This document shows, in pieces, positions 1 through 6,531 of a stretch of 10,237 nucleotides of DNA. The notes beneath the pieces were generated by a model that saw only the letters and a list, made by a program, of their open reading frames with translations, ran no database searches and was not told where the DNA came from. Made by a program: the position numbers and the translations under genes. This stretch comes from CAZOWL01 sp964583605 (GTDB taxonomy: Bacteria > Pseudomonadota > Gammaproteobacteria > Chromatiales > Chromatiaceae), in assembly GCA_964583605.1 (NCBI GenBank), contig CAZOWL010000124.1:1-10237 (forward strand), in the 5' to 3' direction. Position 1 is the stretch's first letter. Each line of letters begins with the position of its first letter.

Positions 1-345
1 CCACGGCCAACCGCCGCCGTCCCTGCTTCCGCTCCCGCCCTGATCTGCGCCCCGACCACCGATCCACCGATCCACCTATACCCGGATCTCCTCGCCCCAG
101 TCACTCCACCTCGCCCATTGGATTGCTCTACTTCCCTCGACCTCCCACTGGGACATGAGCACTGGTACGGCCGGCAACCCCGTGAACGGTTACACAGAAC
201 CGTACTTGAAAGTGCGCTGCCGATGCGCGCATCGGCAGGAGCCACCCCGCATTCCACACTTCCTGATTCAGTGGCGAGTAGACGGGCGACGTCGCAGGCG
301 CGCATTGCCGCGATGGGCCTCGCAGACCGAGCGGGCAAGATCGGG
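1..345. other. Region with no recognisable gene
   Basis: I see no credible coding region here. The open frames across it have low-complexity, Arg/Pro-rich translations with no family resemblance and no convincing ribosome binding site. The first 120 bases are strongly C-rich on this strand and include a tandem 9-base repeat (gatccaccg followed by gatccacc) at about 59-75. The only striking element is the 22-bp palindrome at 217-238, listed separately. It may be the decayed flank of a gene outside the window. Confidence 0.5.
217..238. promoter_or_regulatory. 22-bp perfect palindrome
   Basis: The 11-base arm ctgccgatgcg is followed directly by its exact reverse complement cgcatcggcag, with no loop. 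A perfect, loop-free dyad of this length is more typical of a dimeric regulator's binding site than of a terminator; no T-run follows. No intact gene starts nearby in the window, so any target gene is unknown or lost. The sequence is certain; the regulatory role is inference. Confidence 0.35.
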
Positions 346-684
346 TCAGTCCTGACGCCCCCGATTGCTCGGCTGCCGTCGACTCTGCCCGGACCCTTGG
401 CCGGCGGAGGCACCCTCTCGCAGTGTCGGCAGATACCGAGGGCCTGCTCCGCCCCCGGCGAGCCGCCGCAAGCGCTGCCGCCCGGCCGGCCCAAGGATCG
501 AGCCCGGTTCCCCGAGCCGAGAGGGCATTCCGGCCGCGCGCTGCCGCAAAAAGGAGTAGGTCGCCTGGGCGATGATCTCTCGCCGGCGGTTGTGGTCAAC
601 CGCGATGGCATCCGCGTCCGGCAGGACCGACGCCTTCTTGTCCGTCTTGGTCACAGTGCTTAGCCGTCGACAGGGCTTCGCCAT
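346..684 (-). pseudogene. DUF2934-like small protein, probably frameshifted
   Basis: This minus-strand frame starts at an ATG at 682-684, preceded at good spacing by a ggagg ribosome binding site on the minus strand. That supports a real ancestral start. The first ~60 residues have a Lys/Thr-rich leader followed by RRREIIAQATYSFLRQRA, which resembles the helix of DUF2934 proteins (pattern R-x-x-I-A-x-x-A-Y-x-x-A-x-x-R-G). The expected D-W-x-x-A-E motif is missing in this frame. The +1 frame instead reads RGTGLDPWAGRAA, a weak trace of it, so I infer a frameshift near 530. Beyond that point the translation is low-complexity. It could also be an unrelated small ORF. Function of the family is unknown. 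Confidence 0.27.
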
Positions 685-726
685 CGTGGGCCTCCGCATC
701 CAGTCAGAAGTCGGTAACGGTTCGAG

Positions 727-801
727 ACGAATTCCGCGAAACACCTTCATTCCATTGCTCTTTGGGAGAGGGGCCGGGTGAGGGAAGCGTCCATGGCGAG
801 C
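727..801 (+). repeat. Dispersed repeat, degenerate copy C
   Basis: This stretch aligns without gaps to the left part of the repeat at 7544-7670, in the same orientation. Shared blocks include gcgaa near 736-740, tttgggagagg at 761-771, gggtgaggga at 775-784 and ggcgag at 795-800. The palindromic right half is no longer recognisable. It is much more diverged than copies A and B, which suggests an older insertion. It lies just upstream of the decayed minus-strand frame that starts at 684. Confidence 0.55.
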
Positions 802-1046
802 AGCGCCGATCAGGTCTCGCGGTGACGTCGATCGGCATGGACGTTGGAAGCAAAATGCAGACCCGCCGATCGATCGATCGCCGAGCCCCTCCGTACATCA
901 CGGTCCCTGTCTTGCTTAATCAAAGACATTTGGGCACGAGAACGCCGTGGCAAGGCTCACGGTTGGGCCCGGGCCGCTCCGCGCGCGGTGCATTTCCACC
1001 CTGCCAGGTTCAACAGACCCGCAAACAAAGGGTCGGGAGGCGATCC
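802..1046. other. Upstream region of the SDR gene
   Basis: Nothing coding is recognised between the worn repeat and the dehydrogenase. A short cgat tandem run (867-880) is visible. A ribosome binding site (gggagg, 1035-1040) lies 6 bases before the ATG at 1047. The open frame of the dehydrogenase extends upstream to about 762, but that extension has no family similarity and overlaps the repeat, so it is not part of the protein. No confident -35/-10 pair is seen. Confidence 0.45.
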
Positions 1047-1742
1047 ATGAACATCCTGATCACCGGCAGCAATCGAGGCCTGGGACTCGAGCTCGTCAGG
1101 CAGTACGCCGAGGAGGACTGGCAGGTCTTCGCCACCTGCCGCCATCCCAGCGAGGCCTCGGAGCTACGCGGGCTGGCCAATCAGCACGACAACATTCACA
1201 TCCAGCGGCTGGACGTCACGCGCCCCGAGGATCTGCGCGCCATCGCCTGGGAGATGGAAGGGATACCCCTCGACGTCCTCTTCAATAATGCCGGCGTCTA
1301 TCTCGAGGACAGCTACGAGCAACCACGCCTTGGCGGCATCCGCTACGCCGATTGGCTGCGCACCTTCGAGGTCAACACCCTCGGCGCGGTGCGGGTCAGC
1401 GAGGTCTTGATCGACAACCTCGCGCAAAGCGATAAGCGTCTCATCGCGACAATGACCAGTCACATGGGCAGTATCGCCGACATCGAGACTCCCGGAAGCT
1501 ACTACTACCGCTCCAGCAAGGCGGCGCTCAACGCGGCGATGCAGAGCCTTGCCCAAGAGCTCAAACCGAAGGGCATCGGCGTCCTGCTGCTGCATCCCGG
1601 AGGGGTCGAGACACGCATGGGTCCGCGAGGCGGGATCAGCTGTCAGGAGAGCGTCGCGGGATTGCGACGCATGATCGCTCAGTTCGCGTTCGGCGATTCG
1701 GGTCGCTTCCTCAGATTCGACGGCGCCGAGATGCCCTGGTAA
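1047..1742 (+). CDS. SDR family NAD(P)-dependent oxidoreductase (C-factor-like)
   Basis: This is a classical short-chain dehydrogenase of 231 aa, close to the usual ~230-250 aa, probably cytoplasmic. It opens directly with the Rossmann strand and cofactor motif TGSNRGLG (residues 6-13). NNAG is at 80-83, an Asn at 110, a catalytic Ser at about 138, and the Tyr154-x3-Lys158 pair (YRSSK). PGG follows at 184-186, so all catalytic residues are present. The short N-terminus beginning MNILITG and the overall pattern resemble the CsgA/C-factor-like SDRs, whose substrates are mostly unknown. The start at 1047 is chosen because gggagg lies 6 bases upstream and the cofactor motif begins immediately. 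It appears monocistronic: the next gene is a pseudogene on the other strand. The substrate cannot be told from sequence. Confidence 0.93.
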   Translation: MNILITGSNRGLGLELVRQYAEEDWQVFATCRHPSEASELRGLANQHDNIHIQRLDVTRPEDLRAIAWEMEGIPLDVLFNNAGVYLEDSYEQPRLGGIRYADWLRTFEVNTLGAVRVSEVLIDNLAQSDKRLIATMTSHMGSIADIETPGSYYYRSSKAALNAAMQSLAQELKPKGIGVLLLHPGGVETRMGPRGGISCQESVAGLRRMIAQFAFGDSGRFLRFDGAEMPW

Positions 1743-1747
1743 GTGAT

Positions 1748-2097
1748 TCAGACCGAGAGCGTATCCCGGTACGCATGCCAACTGCCGTAGGCCAGCCACG
1801 GTAAGATGACAACCAGGCCGACCAAGTAAGTCAGAATGCCGATCGTGCAGAGTACCGCGATAATCAATGCCCAAACCGCCATGGCCCGCCGGTTCTCATC
1901 CACGGCGCGCCAGTCAGGTACGTGCAAATGAAAGCGATCGTCGCCAGTGAGGCCCCATAGACAAGGCTGGCAATAGGCACCGCGCGCAAGTCCGCCCAGC
2001 CGCGACGCAACCAGACGAGCGGCCGACCAGTGGCCAGCTGCCGTATCTGGAGCTCCTTTCGTGGAATCTGCGCGGTCGACAGTCGGTAGGTCTTCAT
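1748..2097 (-). pseudogene. DUF2189 membrane protein, internal deletion and frameshift
   Basis: The minus-strand start at 2097 has a ggagg ribosome binding site. It reads a typical DUF2189 N-terminus: RPLVWLRRGWADLRAVP, then the first membrane helix (about residues 40-62). Just after the helix the frame is lost and ends at 1864. The family's C-terminus continues in another frame from about 1930: DWRAVDENRRAMAVWAL, a membrane helix, then GLVVILPWLAYGSWHAY and a stop at 1748. DUF2189 proteins are about 250 aa with several helices; the middle ~130 residues are absent. I therefore read this as one gene with an internal deletion that also shifted the frame. The family is a multi-pass inner-membrane protein of unknown role. 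Repeat copy A begins 13 bp upstream of the start codon and may have replaced the promoter. Confidence 0.8.
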
Positions 2098-2110
2098 GTC
2101 AATCCTCCGC

Positions 2111-2237
2111 TAACGATCATGGGGCGAGGCGAGCCACCCCGGATGATGAAAGGTCGCCTCGCCCCTGATCGTTCCCTCTCCCCAACCCTCTCCCAGAGGG
2201 CGAGGGAAAGGACGTGCTGCGCGGATTTCATTGTAAG
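2111..2237 (-). repeat. Dispersed palindromic repeat, copy A
   Basis: This 127-bp element is the reverse complement of 7544-7670, with about 8 mismatches and no gaps (about 94% identity). It has two parts. The first is a long hairpin: arm 2112-2132, 21-base loop, arm 2154-2173, giving a 20-bp stem with one bulged base. The second is a ccctctcccagaggg-type GC-rich dyad around 2189-2203. The second part resembles the short intergenic repeats whose spurious translation reads RPLGEGWGEG, widespread in proteobacterial genomes. There is no transposase, so a non-autonomous MITE- or REP-like element is the best description. It ends 13 bp from the start of the DUF2189 pseudogene. Confidence 0.85.
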
Positions 2238-2392
2238 AACTGCGGCGCAGTGGCCTAGTACGGAGAATGCAATACCCCTGCCAGCTGCGTTGGGGCCGGC
2301 GTAGCTGCCGAGAGGCGGCTGTGATCTGCGAGTCGGGGGTGCCGAGGGAAACGAGCCGCGGTATCTGCGGCGTATTGCAAATCGAGAATCCG

Positions 2393-3241
2393 TCAGACGC
2401 AGGCTCCGCGCTCGTCGCGGGCGACATCGTAGGAGACCAACAGCTGGCCCAGTCCGTCGAGCGCGACAGGGTCCAGGTAGAGCGTACTCAAGCGAAAGCC
2501 CACGGCCGGTTCCAGCAGCGGACCGTCGACGAGGGCGGAAAAGGGATCGCCACCCAGCGCGCGGTGGGCATGGGTCAGGTAAAGCCGGTCCAGCGCTCCG
2601 CCCGCCAACAGCATGCGCAGGATCTTAGGACCCGCCGCGGAGTAGATGCAACGATAGCCCAACCGGGTCATATGGGCCAACATGGCTGCACCGTCCACTC
2701 CCGCCTCGCCGACCACGACCACCTGGGAGGCCTGCGCTTCAATCTCGCGCACACGCGCGGGGTCGGGATCCGCGTCGGTGAAGACGACGACGCGGCGCCC
2801 GCCGGTGCTGAGCACCTCTGGGATGGGGAACTGCAAGCTACTGCTGACGATGGCGATGTCGGGCTGGGGCGATAGGCCTTGTTGCCGGCGCCACGCGCGC
2901 AGGTCGGCAAAGCGGGGATCGTCCGCCTGCAAGATCTCCTGGGCGCGGCCTTGGGCCCATTCGCGCAGATAACGACCGCTGCTGATCATCAAATCGGCTT
3001 GGGCGGCCAGCTCCTGAAAGAGTCGCCAGTCGCGGTCATTGGCGATAGCGCTGGGCACGGTGAGGCGGCTGCCGTCGGCGCTCGGAATGGCGATACGACC
3101 ATCTAGGCTGGTGACAAAGTTGGCATACACGAAAGCCTGTTCCTGCCGGCGAGAGCGATGCCGCAGATCGTGAGCCAGGTAGGCACCCACAAGGGGACAC
3201 TCGTGTGCGGGTTGGGGGAACAGGCGTAGCAAATCGCCCAT
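2393..3241 (-). CDS. Pyrimidine reductase / RibD C-terminal domain family protein
   Basis: This 282-aa protein is a stand-alone RibD_C (dihydrofolate-reductase-fold) oxidoreductase. The fold is seen from YANFVTSLDGRIA (residues 39-51), which binds the cofactor and substrate in this family. DLMISSGRYLREW (83-95) and the closing motif SAAGPKILRMLLAGGALDRLY (about 201-221), followed by a conserved ALGG, complete it. No cytidine-deaminase domain precedes it, so it is not bifunctional RibD. It probably reduces a pterin- or pyrimidine-like substrate with NADPH, but the substrate is not known. I prefer the ATG at 3241 (aggag 8 bases upstream) over the adjacent TTG at 3244. It is transcribed alone on the minus strand. 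Tandem gatatcact boxes lie 50-70 bp upstream of its start. Confidence 0.88.
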   Translation of the reverse strand: MGDLLRLFPQPAHECPLVGAYLAHDLRHRSRRQEQAFVYANFVTSLDGRIAIPSADGSRLTVPSAIANDRDWRLFQELAAQADLMISSGRYLREWAQGRAQEILQADDPRFADLRAWRRQQGLSPQPDIAIVSSSLQFPIPEVLSTGGRRVVVFTDADPDPARVREIEAQASQVVVVGEAGVDGAAMLAHMTRLGYRCIYSAAGPKILRMLLAGGALDRLYLTHAHRALGGDPFSALVDGPLLEPAVGFRLSTLYLDPVALDGLGQLLVSYDVARDERGACV

Positions 3242-3292
3242 CAACGGGGGCTCCTGCGCGGGTGGGAGGCGAAGGGCTGACCGGAGACGAAG

Positions 3293-3312
3293 GATATCAC
3301 TGCGATATCACT
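3293..3312. promoter_or_regulatory. Tandem gatatcact direct repeat
   Basis: The 9-base word gatatcact occurs at 3293-3301 and again at 3304-3312, an 11-bp period close to one helical turn. Each copy contains the self-complementary gatatc. The pair lies 52-71 bp upstream of the RibD-like start on the minus strand, where an operator would be expected. The repeat is seen directly; regulator binding is inference. Confidence 0.35.
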
Positions 3313-3360
3313 ACGCGCGAAGAGGCACGGAACCGTCGTGCCCCTCGATCGCGCATTGGA

Positions 3361-3534
3361 CACATTACCCACTTCACCACCACACTGGGCGGTACTCTCG
3401 AAGTTCGCGAGCTTCTTCGTCCCGGCCATCCAGAACACCGGCGCCAAATAGAGACGCAGGGCCAACGGCGCTAGGAAATCCAGGGCACGGGTGGCATCCA
3501 GTAGACCGTGCAAGCGTTTGGCGAGCGCAATCAT
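3361..3534 (-). pseudogene. DoxX family membrane protein, truncated N-terminal stub
   Basis: The start at 3534 has a gaggaa ribosome binding site 7 bases upstream on the minus strand. About 48 residues are typical of DoxX: a short amphipathic lead, then RALDFLAPLALRLYLAPVFWMAGTKKLANFEST. After residue 50 the frame degenerates. A shifted reading of 3361-3384 gives a trace of the expected V-x-W-x-G-N, then homology stops. DoxX proteins are about 140 aa with four helices; only the first survives. DoxX (HvfD-like) genes often accompany DUF692/DUF2063 operons, which suggests this stub belonged to the locus at 4288-5995. It now points away from those genes. Confidence 0.72.
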
Positions 3535-3846
3535 CGATCGTTCCTCGTCGGCTTGATGGATCTGGTTCGGGGTGAGCCCCTTGCCGCACGGGGCCGGCCG
3601 CCGCGCCGGGCAGCGGCTCGGACTCATCCCATGAGGCGTGCGGTTGGTATGGCGATACCCACCAAGACCCGCTTTTCGACGCATCGATTTCGTGGCAGGG
3701 CCGCGATCTTGCGCATGAAGGCGGCCGGCTTGCCTGAGACGCCATACCGACAAGCACTTGGCGTCATCGGCGCGAAATATGTGCGGGTGTCGACCGGTCC
3801 AAACGGTATCGAGATGCCCGCCAATCCGCGGAGGGGGCGCAAGCGC
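3535..3846. other. Divergent intergenic region, no recognised gene
   Basis: This 312-bp stretch lies between the DoxX stub (minus) and the DUF3379-like stub (plus). Both open frames read through it, but their translations match no family I know and have poor ribosome binding sites. It contains GC-rich dyads around 3570-3600 (for example ggggtgagcccc). A strong ribosome binding site (ggaggggg, 3829-3836) serves the gene at 3847. It may hold promoters for both stubs; I cannot place them. Confidence 0.4.
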
Positions 3847-4068
3847 ATGAACTGCCGATCCTTTCGTCGCCAACTCCTGACCGACCCTCAGCGTCTGACT
3901 GCGGCGCACCAAGCCCATGCCGCCAAATGCGCACCCTGCGCTCGGGCGCTGCGCCGCGCGCAGGCCTTCGAGGCCTGCCTCTACAGCGCCTTGCTGCTGG
4001 AGTGCGCAGCCGGCGGGGACCGCGCGTGGGAGCCTGTCGCCGCGCGGGGCGTGCACTGGGAGCCGTAG
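3847..4068 (+). pseudogene. DUF3379 / zinc-binding anti-sigma-like N-terminal fragment
   Basis: The start at 3847 has a strong ggaggggg ribosome binding site. The 73-aa product opens MNCRSFRRQLLTDPQRL and then has H24-x3-C28-x2-C31, with Cys3 as a likely fourth ligand. This is the zinc-binding pattern of ZAS anti-sigma domains and of DUF3379 proteins. The following RRAQAFEACLYSALLLE matches the helix after the motif. After about residue 55 similarity ends and the frame stops, whereas the family has about 200 or more residues including a membrane helix. I read it as a 3'-truncated gene. No sigma factor gene lies upstream. It could still be expressed as a soluble zinc-finger stub. Confidence 0.55.
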
Positions 4069-4287
4069 CGGCCTTTACCCACTCGGTGAATGCATGTAAT
4101 CGCAAGGACTCCGGCGATCTCGGGACCTTGTACCCACTGCGGAGCGGTCAACTGCCGCTTCTAGGTTGAAATAACCGATACCCTTGCCCGGTCTTCTGCG
4201 GTGAGGGCGGGCCGCAGTGTGACGGGCCAAGGTGTCCGGTCCTCCGATCCCGCCGTCCTTGCTATCCCTTCAGCTGAGGAGCCACTC
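4069..4287. promoter_or_regulatory. Leader region of the DUF692-DUF2063 operon
   Basis: This 219-bp stretch separates the truncated anti-sigma-like frame from the DUF692 gene and must carry, or lie downstream of, the operon promoter. Visible elements are the word tacccact at 4076-4083 and again at 4131-4138, and a small dyad ggtt-N5-aacc at 4163-4175. A ribosome binding site aggag (4277-4281) lies 6 bases before the ATG at 4288. No small Cys-rich precursor ORF is present, although that is where one would sit in a canonical operon. No confident -35/-10 pair. Confidence 0.35.
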
Positions 4288-5166
4288 ATGACCGCCCGAT
4301 CTCATCCCGTTCATGGCGCCGGTCTCGGCCTGCGGCGCCCGTTCATGGCCGCTGCGGCCGAGCAGCCGCCGCCAGAGGTCTCGTTCTGGGAGATCGCACC
4401 GGAGAACTGGATCGGCGTCGGCGGGCGCTGGGGGCGGCTGCTGCACCGCATGAGCGAGCGCCATCCCTTCGTCTGTCACGGCCTGTCGTTGTCGATCGGG
4501 GCGCCGGCGCCGCTCGACATCGGGTTCGTGGAACGCATCAAGACCTTCCTCGACCAGCACCAGATTCGTGCCTATACCGAGCACCTGAGCTACTGCTCGG
4601 ACGACGGCCACCTCTACGACCTGATGCCCATCCCGTTCACCGAGGAGGCCGTGCATTATGTTGCGGCGCGGGTCCGCCAGGTCCAGGAGATCCTCGAGCG
4701 GCGTATCGCGCTGGAGAACGTCTCCTACTATGCCGCGCCGGGTCAGGAGATGCCCGAGATCGAGTTCATCGATGCCGTGCTCGAGGAGGCGGACTGCGAT
4801 CTGCTGCTCGACGTCAACAACGTCTACGTCAACGGCATCAACCATGGCTACGACCCGATCGACTTCCTCGACGCCCTGCCCGCCGAACGCATCGTCTACG
4901 GTCACATCGCCGGTCACTACGAGGAGGCGGCGGACCTGCGCGTCGATACCCACGGTGCCGATGTCATCGATCCGGTCTGGGCATTGCTCGAGCACGCCTA
5001 CGCGCGCTCCGGCGTCTTCCCGACCCTGCTCGAGCGCGACTTCAATATCCCGCCGCTGGCCAGCCTGGCTGCCGAGGTGCGGCAGATCGCGACGCGCCAG
5101 CGGCGGGCGGACGCCGGGCGGCTGTCGCAACGCGCCGCCGCAGTCGGAGGGGCAAACCATGCCTGA
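4288..5166 (+). CDS. DUF692 (UPF0276) multinuclear iron oxidase, HvfB/BufB-like
   Basis: This 292-aa cytoplasmic protein has every hallmark of the UPF0276/DUF692 TIM-barrel family (MNIO). GAGLGLR is at 10-16, WEIAPENWI at 34-42, CHGLSLSIG at 63-71 and TEHLSYC at 97-103. LENVSYY follows at 142-148, LLLDVNNVYVNG at 172-183, HIAGHYEE at 206-213, VDTHG at 219-223 and LLERDFNIPPL at 248-258. Candidate metal ligands are H64, E98, E143, N144, D175, N177, H206, H210, D220, H222 and E249, all present. MNIO enzymes bind two or three iron ions and oxidatively modify cysteines of precursor peptides; MbnB of methanobactin and BufB/HvfB are examples. The precursor here is most likely the EGKCG peptide at 7829-8158. 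The start at 4288 has aggag 6 bases upstream and fits the family N-terminus. Its stop overlaps the next gene by 8 bp, implying translational coupling. Confidence 0.93.
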   Translation: MTARSHPVHGAGLGLRRPFMAAAAEQPPPEVSFWEIAPENWIGVGGRWGRLLHRMSERHPFVCHGLSLSIGAPAPLDIGFVERIKTFLDQHQIRAYTEHLSYCSDDGHLYDLMPIPFTEEAVHYVAARVRQVQEILERRIALENVSYYAAPGQEMPEIEFIDAVLEEADCDLLLDVNNVYVNGINHGYDPIDFLDALPAERIVYGHIAGHYEEAADLRVDTHGADVIDPVWALLEHAYARSGVFPTLLERDFNIPPLASLAAEVRQIATRQRRADAGRLSQRAAAVGGANHA

Positions 5167-5995
5167 TAGTCGCACCGCTACCACCGCGTTTCCCGCGTTC
5201 ATGGGGGTGCAACGGGCCTTCGCAGGGCATCTGCGCGATCCGGACCATCAGGCACCGCCGGCGGGGATCGAGGCGCGGCGCCTGCGCATCTACCGGGAGC
5301 TGATCTTCAACAATGTGGCCTCCTTGCTGGAGCAGGGATTCCCGGTGCTGCACGCGTGCCTGGGACCCGAGCGCTGGCAAGAGCTCATCCGCAGCTTCCT
5401 GGTCGAGCATCGCGCCGTGACGCCCTTGTTCCCCGAGCTGGGCCAAGAGCTGCTCGGCTACCTGAGCCAGGGCCGCGCGGCCCGGCCCGAGGACCCGCCC
5501 TTCCTGCTCGAGCTCGCCCACTACGAGTGGGTCGAGACCGCGCTGACGTTCAGCGATGCCGAGGCCGGGCCGGCGCTGGCCGACCCCAACGGCGATCTGC
5601 TCGAGGGCGTGCCCGTCGTCTCGCCGCTGGCCTGGACCCTGAGCTATCGCTTTGCCGTGCATCGCATCGGCCCAGCGTTTCAGCCACAGGTCCCCGAGGG
5701 TGAGCCGACGCAACTGGTCGTCTACCGCAATCGCGAGGAGCGCGTCGAATTTCTGAAGGTCAACGCGGTGACGCAGCGCCTGCTCGAGCTGCTGCGCGAC
5801 GGCGGGCGTAGCGGGCGCGAGGCGCTCCAGGCCATTGCCGCCGAGCTGCGGCATCCGCGGCCCGATCAGCTGATCGCGGCCGGACGGTCCCTGCTCGCCG
5901 ACCTGCACGCGCGCGCGATCCTGCTCGGGACGGCGCGCGGCGAGACGCGTGCTAACACACCGAGCGCCCACCAGGCGCGCTGGAGCCGCCGATGA
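5159..5995 (+). CDS. DUF2063 family protein, HvfC/BufC-like partner of the MNIO enzyme
   Basis: This 278-aa protein has the DUF2063 N-terminal pattern: an aromatic/Gln stretch FMGVQRAFAGHLRDP (14-28), then RRLRIYRELIFNNVASLL (40-57), FPVLHACLG (61-69), W73 and SFL (79-81). A second conserved block, FLELAHYEWVE-like, and LVVYRNREERVEFLKVN mark the C-terminal half. The Pfam label 'putative DNA-binding domain' is historical. In Hvf/bufferin and methanobactin-type systems the partner protein binds the MNIO enzyme and presents the precursor peptide, and that is the likely role here. The start at 5159 has ggagggg 6 bases upstream. It overlaps DUF692 by 8 bp and the following flavoprotein frame by 4 bp (ATGA). 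It looks full length and intact. Confidence 0.9.
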   Translation: MPDSRTATTAFPAFMGVQRAFAGHLRDPDHQAPPAGIEARRLRIYRELIFNNVASLLEQGFPVLHACLGPERWQELIRSFLVEHRAVTPLFPELGQELLGYLSQGRAARPEDPPFLLELAHYEWVETALTFSDAEAGPALADPNGDLLEGVPVVSPLAWTLSYRFAVHRIGPAFQPQVPEGEPTQLVVYRNREERVEFLKVNAVTQRLLELLRDGGRSGREALQAIAAELRHPRPDQLIAAGRSLLADLHARAILLGTARGETRANTPSAHQARWSRR

Positions 5996-6486
5996 AGGAG
6001 ACAATGCAACCCGGCCGCACGGGGCGCGACGCGGCGCTGCGGGTCCTCATCCTCGGCGGCGGCTTTGCCGGCGCCACCGCCGCGCGGGCCCTCGAGCGCC
6101 GTCTGCCGGCGGCCGACATCCGGCTATTGGCCAGCGACAACCATCTGACCTATCACCCCCTGCTGCCGGAGGTGGTCGGCGCCTCGGTGCTTCCGGGACA
6201 CGTGGTCGCACCCTTGCGCCAGATGGTCCGGCGCGCCCAGGTGCACCAGGTCCGGGTCACGGCGATCGACACCGTCGCGCGCGGGGTGGCTTTCGAAGGT
6301 GGCGGCGAGACGGGGCAGCTCGACTACGACCATCTGGTCCTCGCCTGCGGCAGCCGCGCCAACCTGCGGCTGATCCCCGGCATGGCGGAGCACGCCCTGC
6401 CGCTCAAGACCGTCGGCGACGCGCTCGAGCTGCGCAACCGCGTCATCGCCTGCCTCGAGGCGTGTCGTGCTCGGGCTTGTATCTGA
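5992..6486 (+). pseudogene. NDH-2-like NAD(P)/FAD-dependent oxidoreductase, C-terminally truncated
   Basis: Only the N-terminal FAD-binding part remains: LRVLILGGGFAGATAARALE (16-35), an acidic-strand region with LLASDNHLTYHPLLPEVVG (about 45-63), then YDHLVLACGSRANLRLIPG (about 117-135) and LKTVGDALELRNRVIACLE. These match type II NADH dehydrogenase-like flavoproteins of about 400-430 aa. Similarity ends near 6462; a short foreign tail and stop follow, so the NAD-binding and membrane-binding parts are missing. The rest is not found downstream. The toxin-antitoxin pair begins about 50 bp later and probably marks the breakpoint. Translation may start at 5992 (ATGA overlap with DUF2063) or at 6004, which has aaggag just upstream. 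The 164-aa product is unlikely to be a working enzyme. Confidence 0.82.
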
Positions 6487-6531
6487 GTATGTCCATGCGA
6501 TCTAATCGACCGCATGGCGATCTCGCCTGCG

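Noticed and set aside
867..880. cgat tandem run as a regulatory site
   Set aside because: A short tetranucleotide run of this kind is common in GC-rich genomes. A similar catcgatcgatg occurs at 8226-8237 with no shared context.
762..1046. N-terminal extension of the SDR frame
   Set aside because: It overlaps the worn repeat and has no SDR similarity. The ATG at 1047 has the ribosome binding site and begins directly at the Rossmann motif.
3241..4056. 271-codon minus-strand frame as one protein
   Set aside because: Only about 50 internal residues resemble a known family (DoxX), beginning at an internal ATG with its own ribosome binding site. The remainder is non-homologous read-through.
4270..6004. 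Two long minus-strand frames opposite the DUF692 and DUF2063 genes
   Set aside because: They are antisense shadows. The plus-strand frames have full family motifs and ribosome binding sites.
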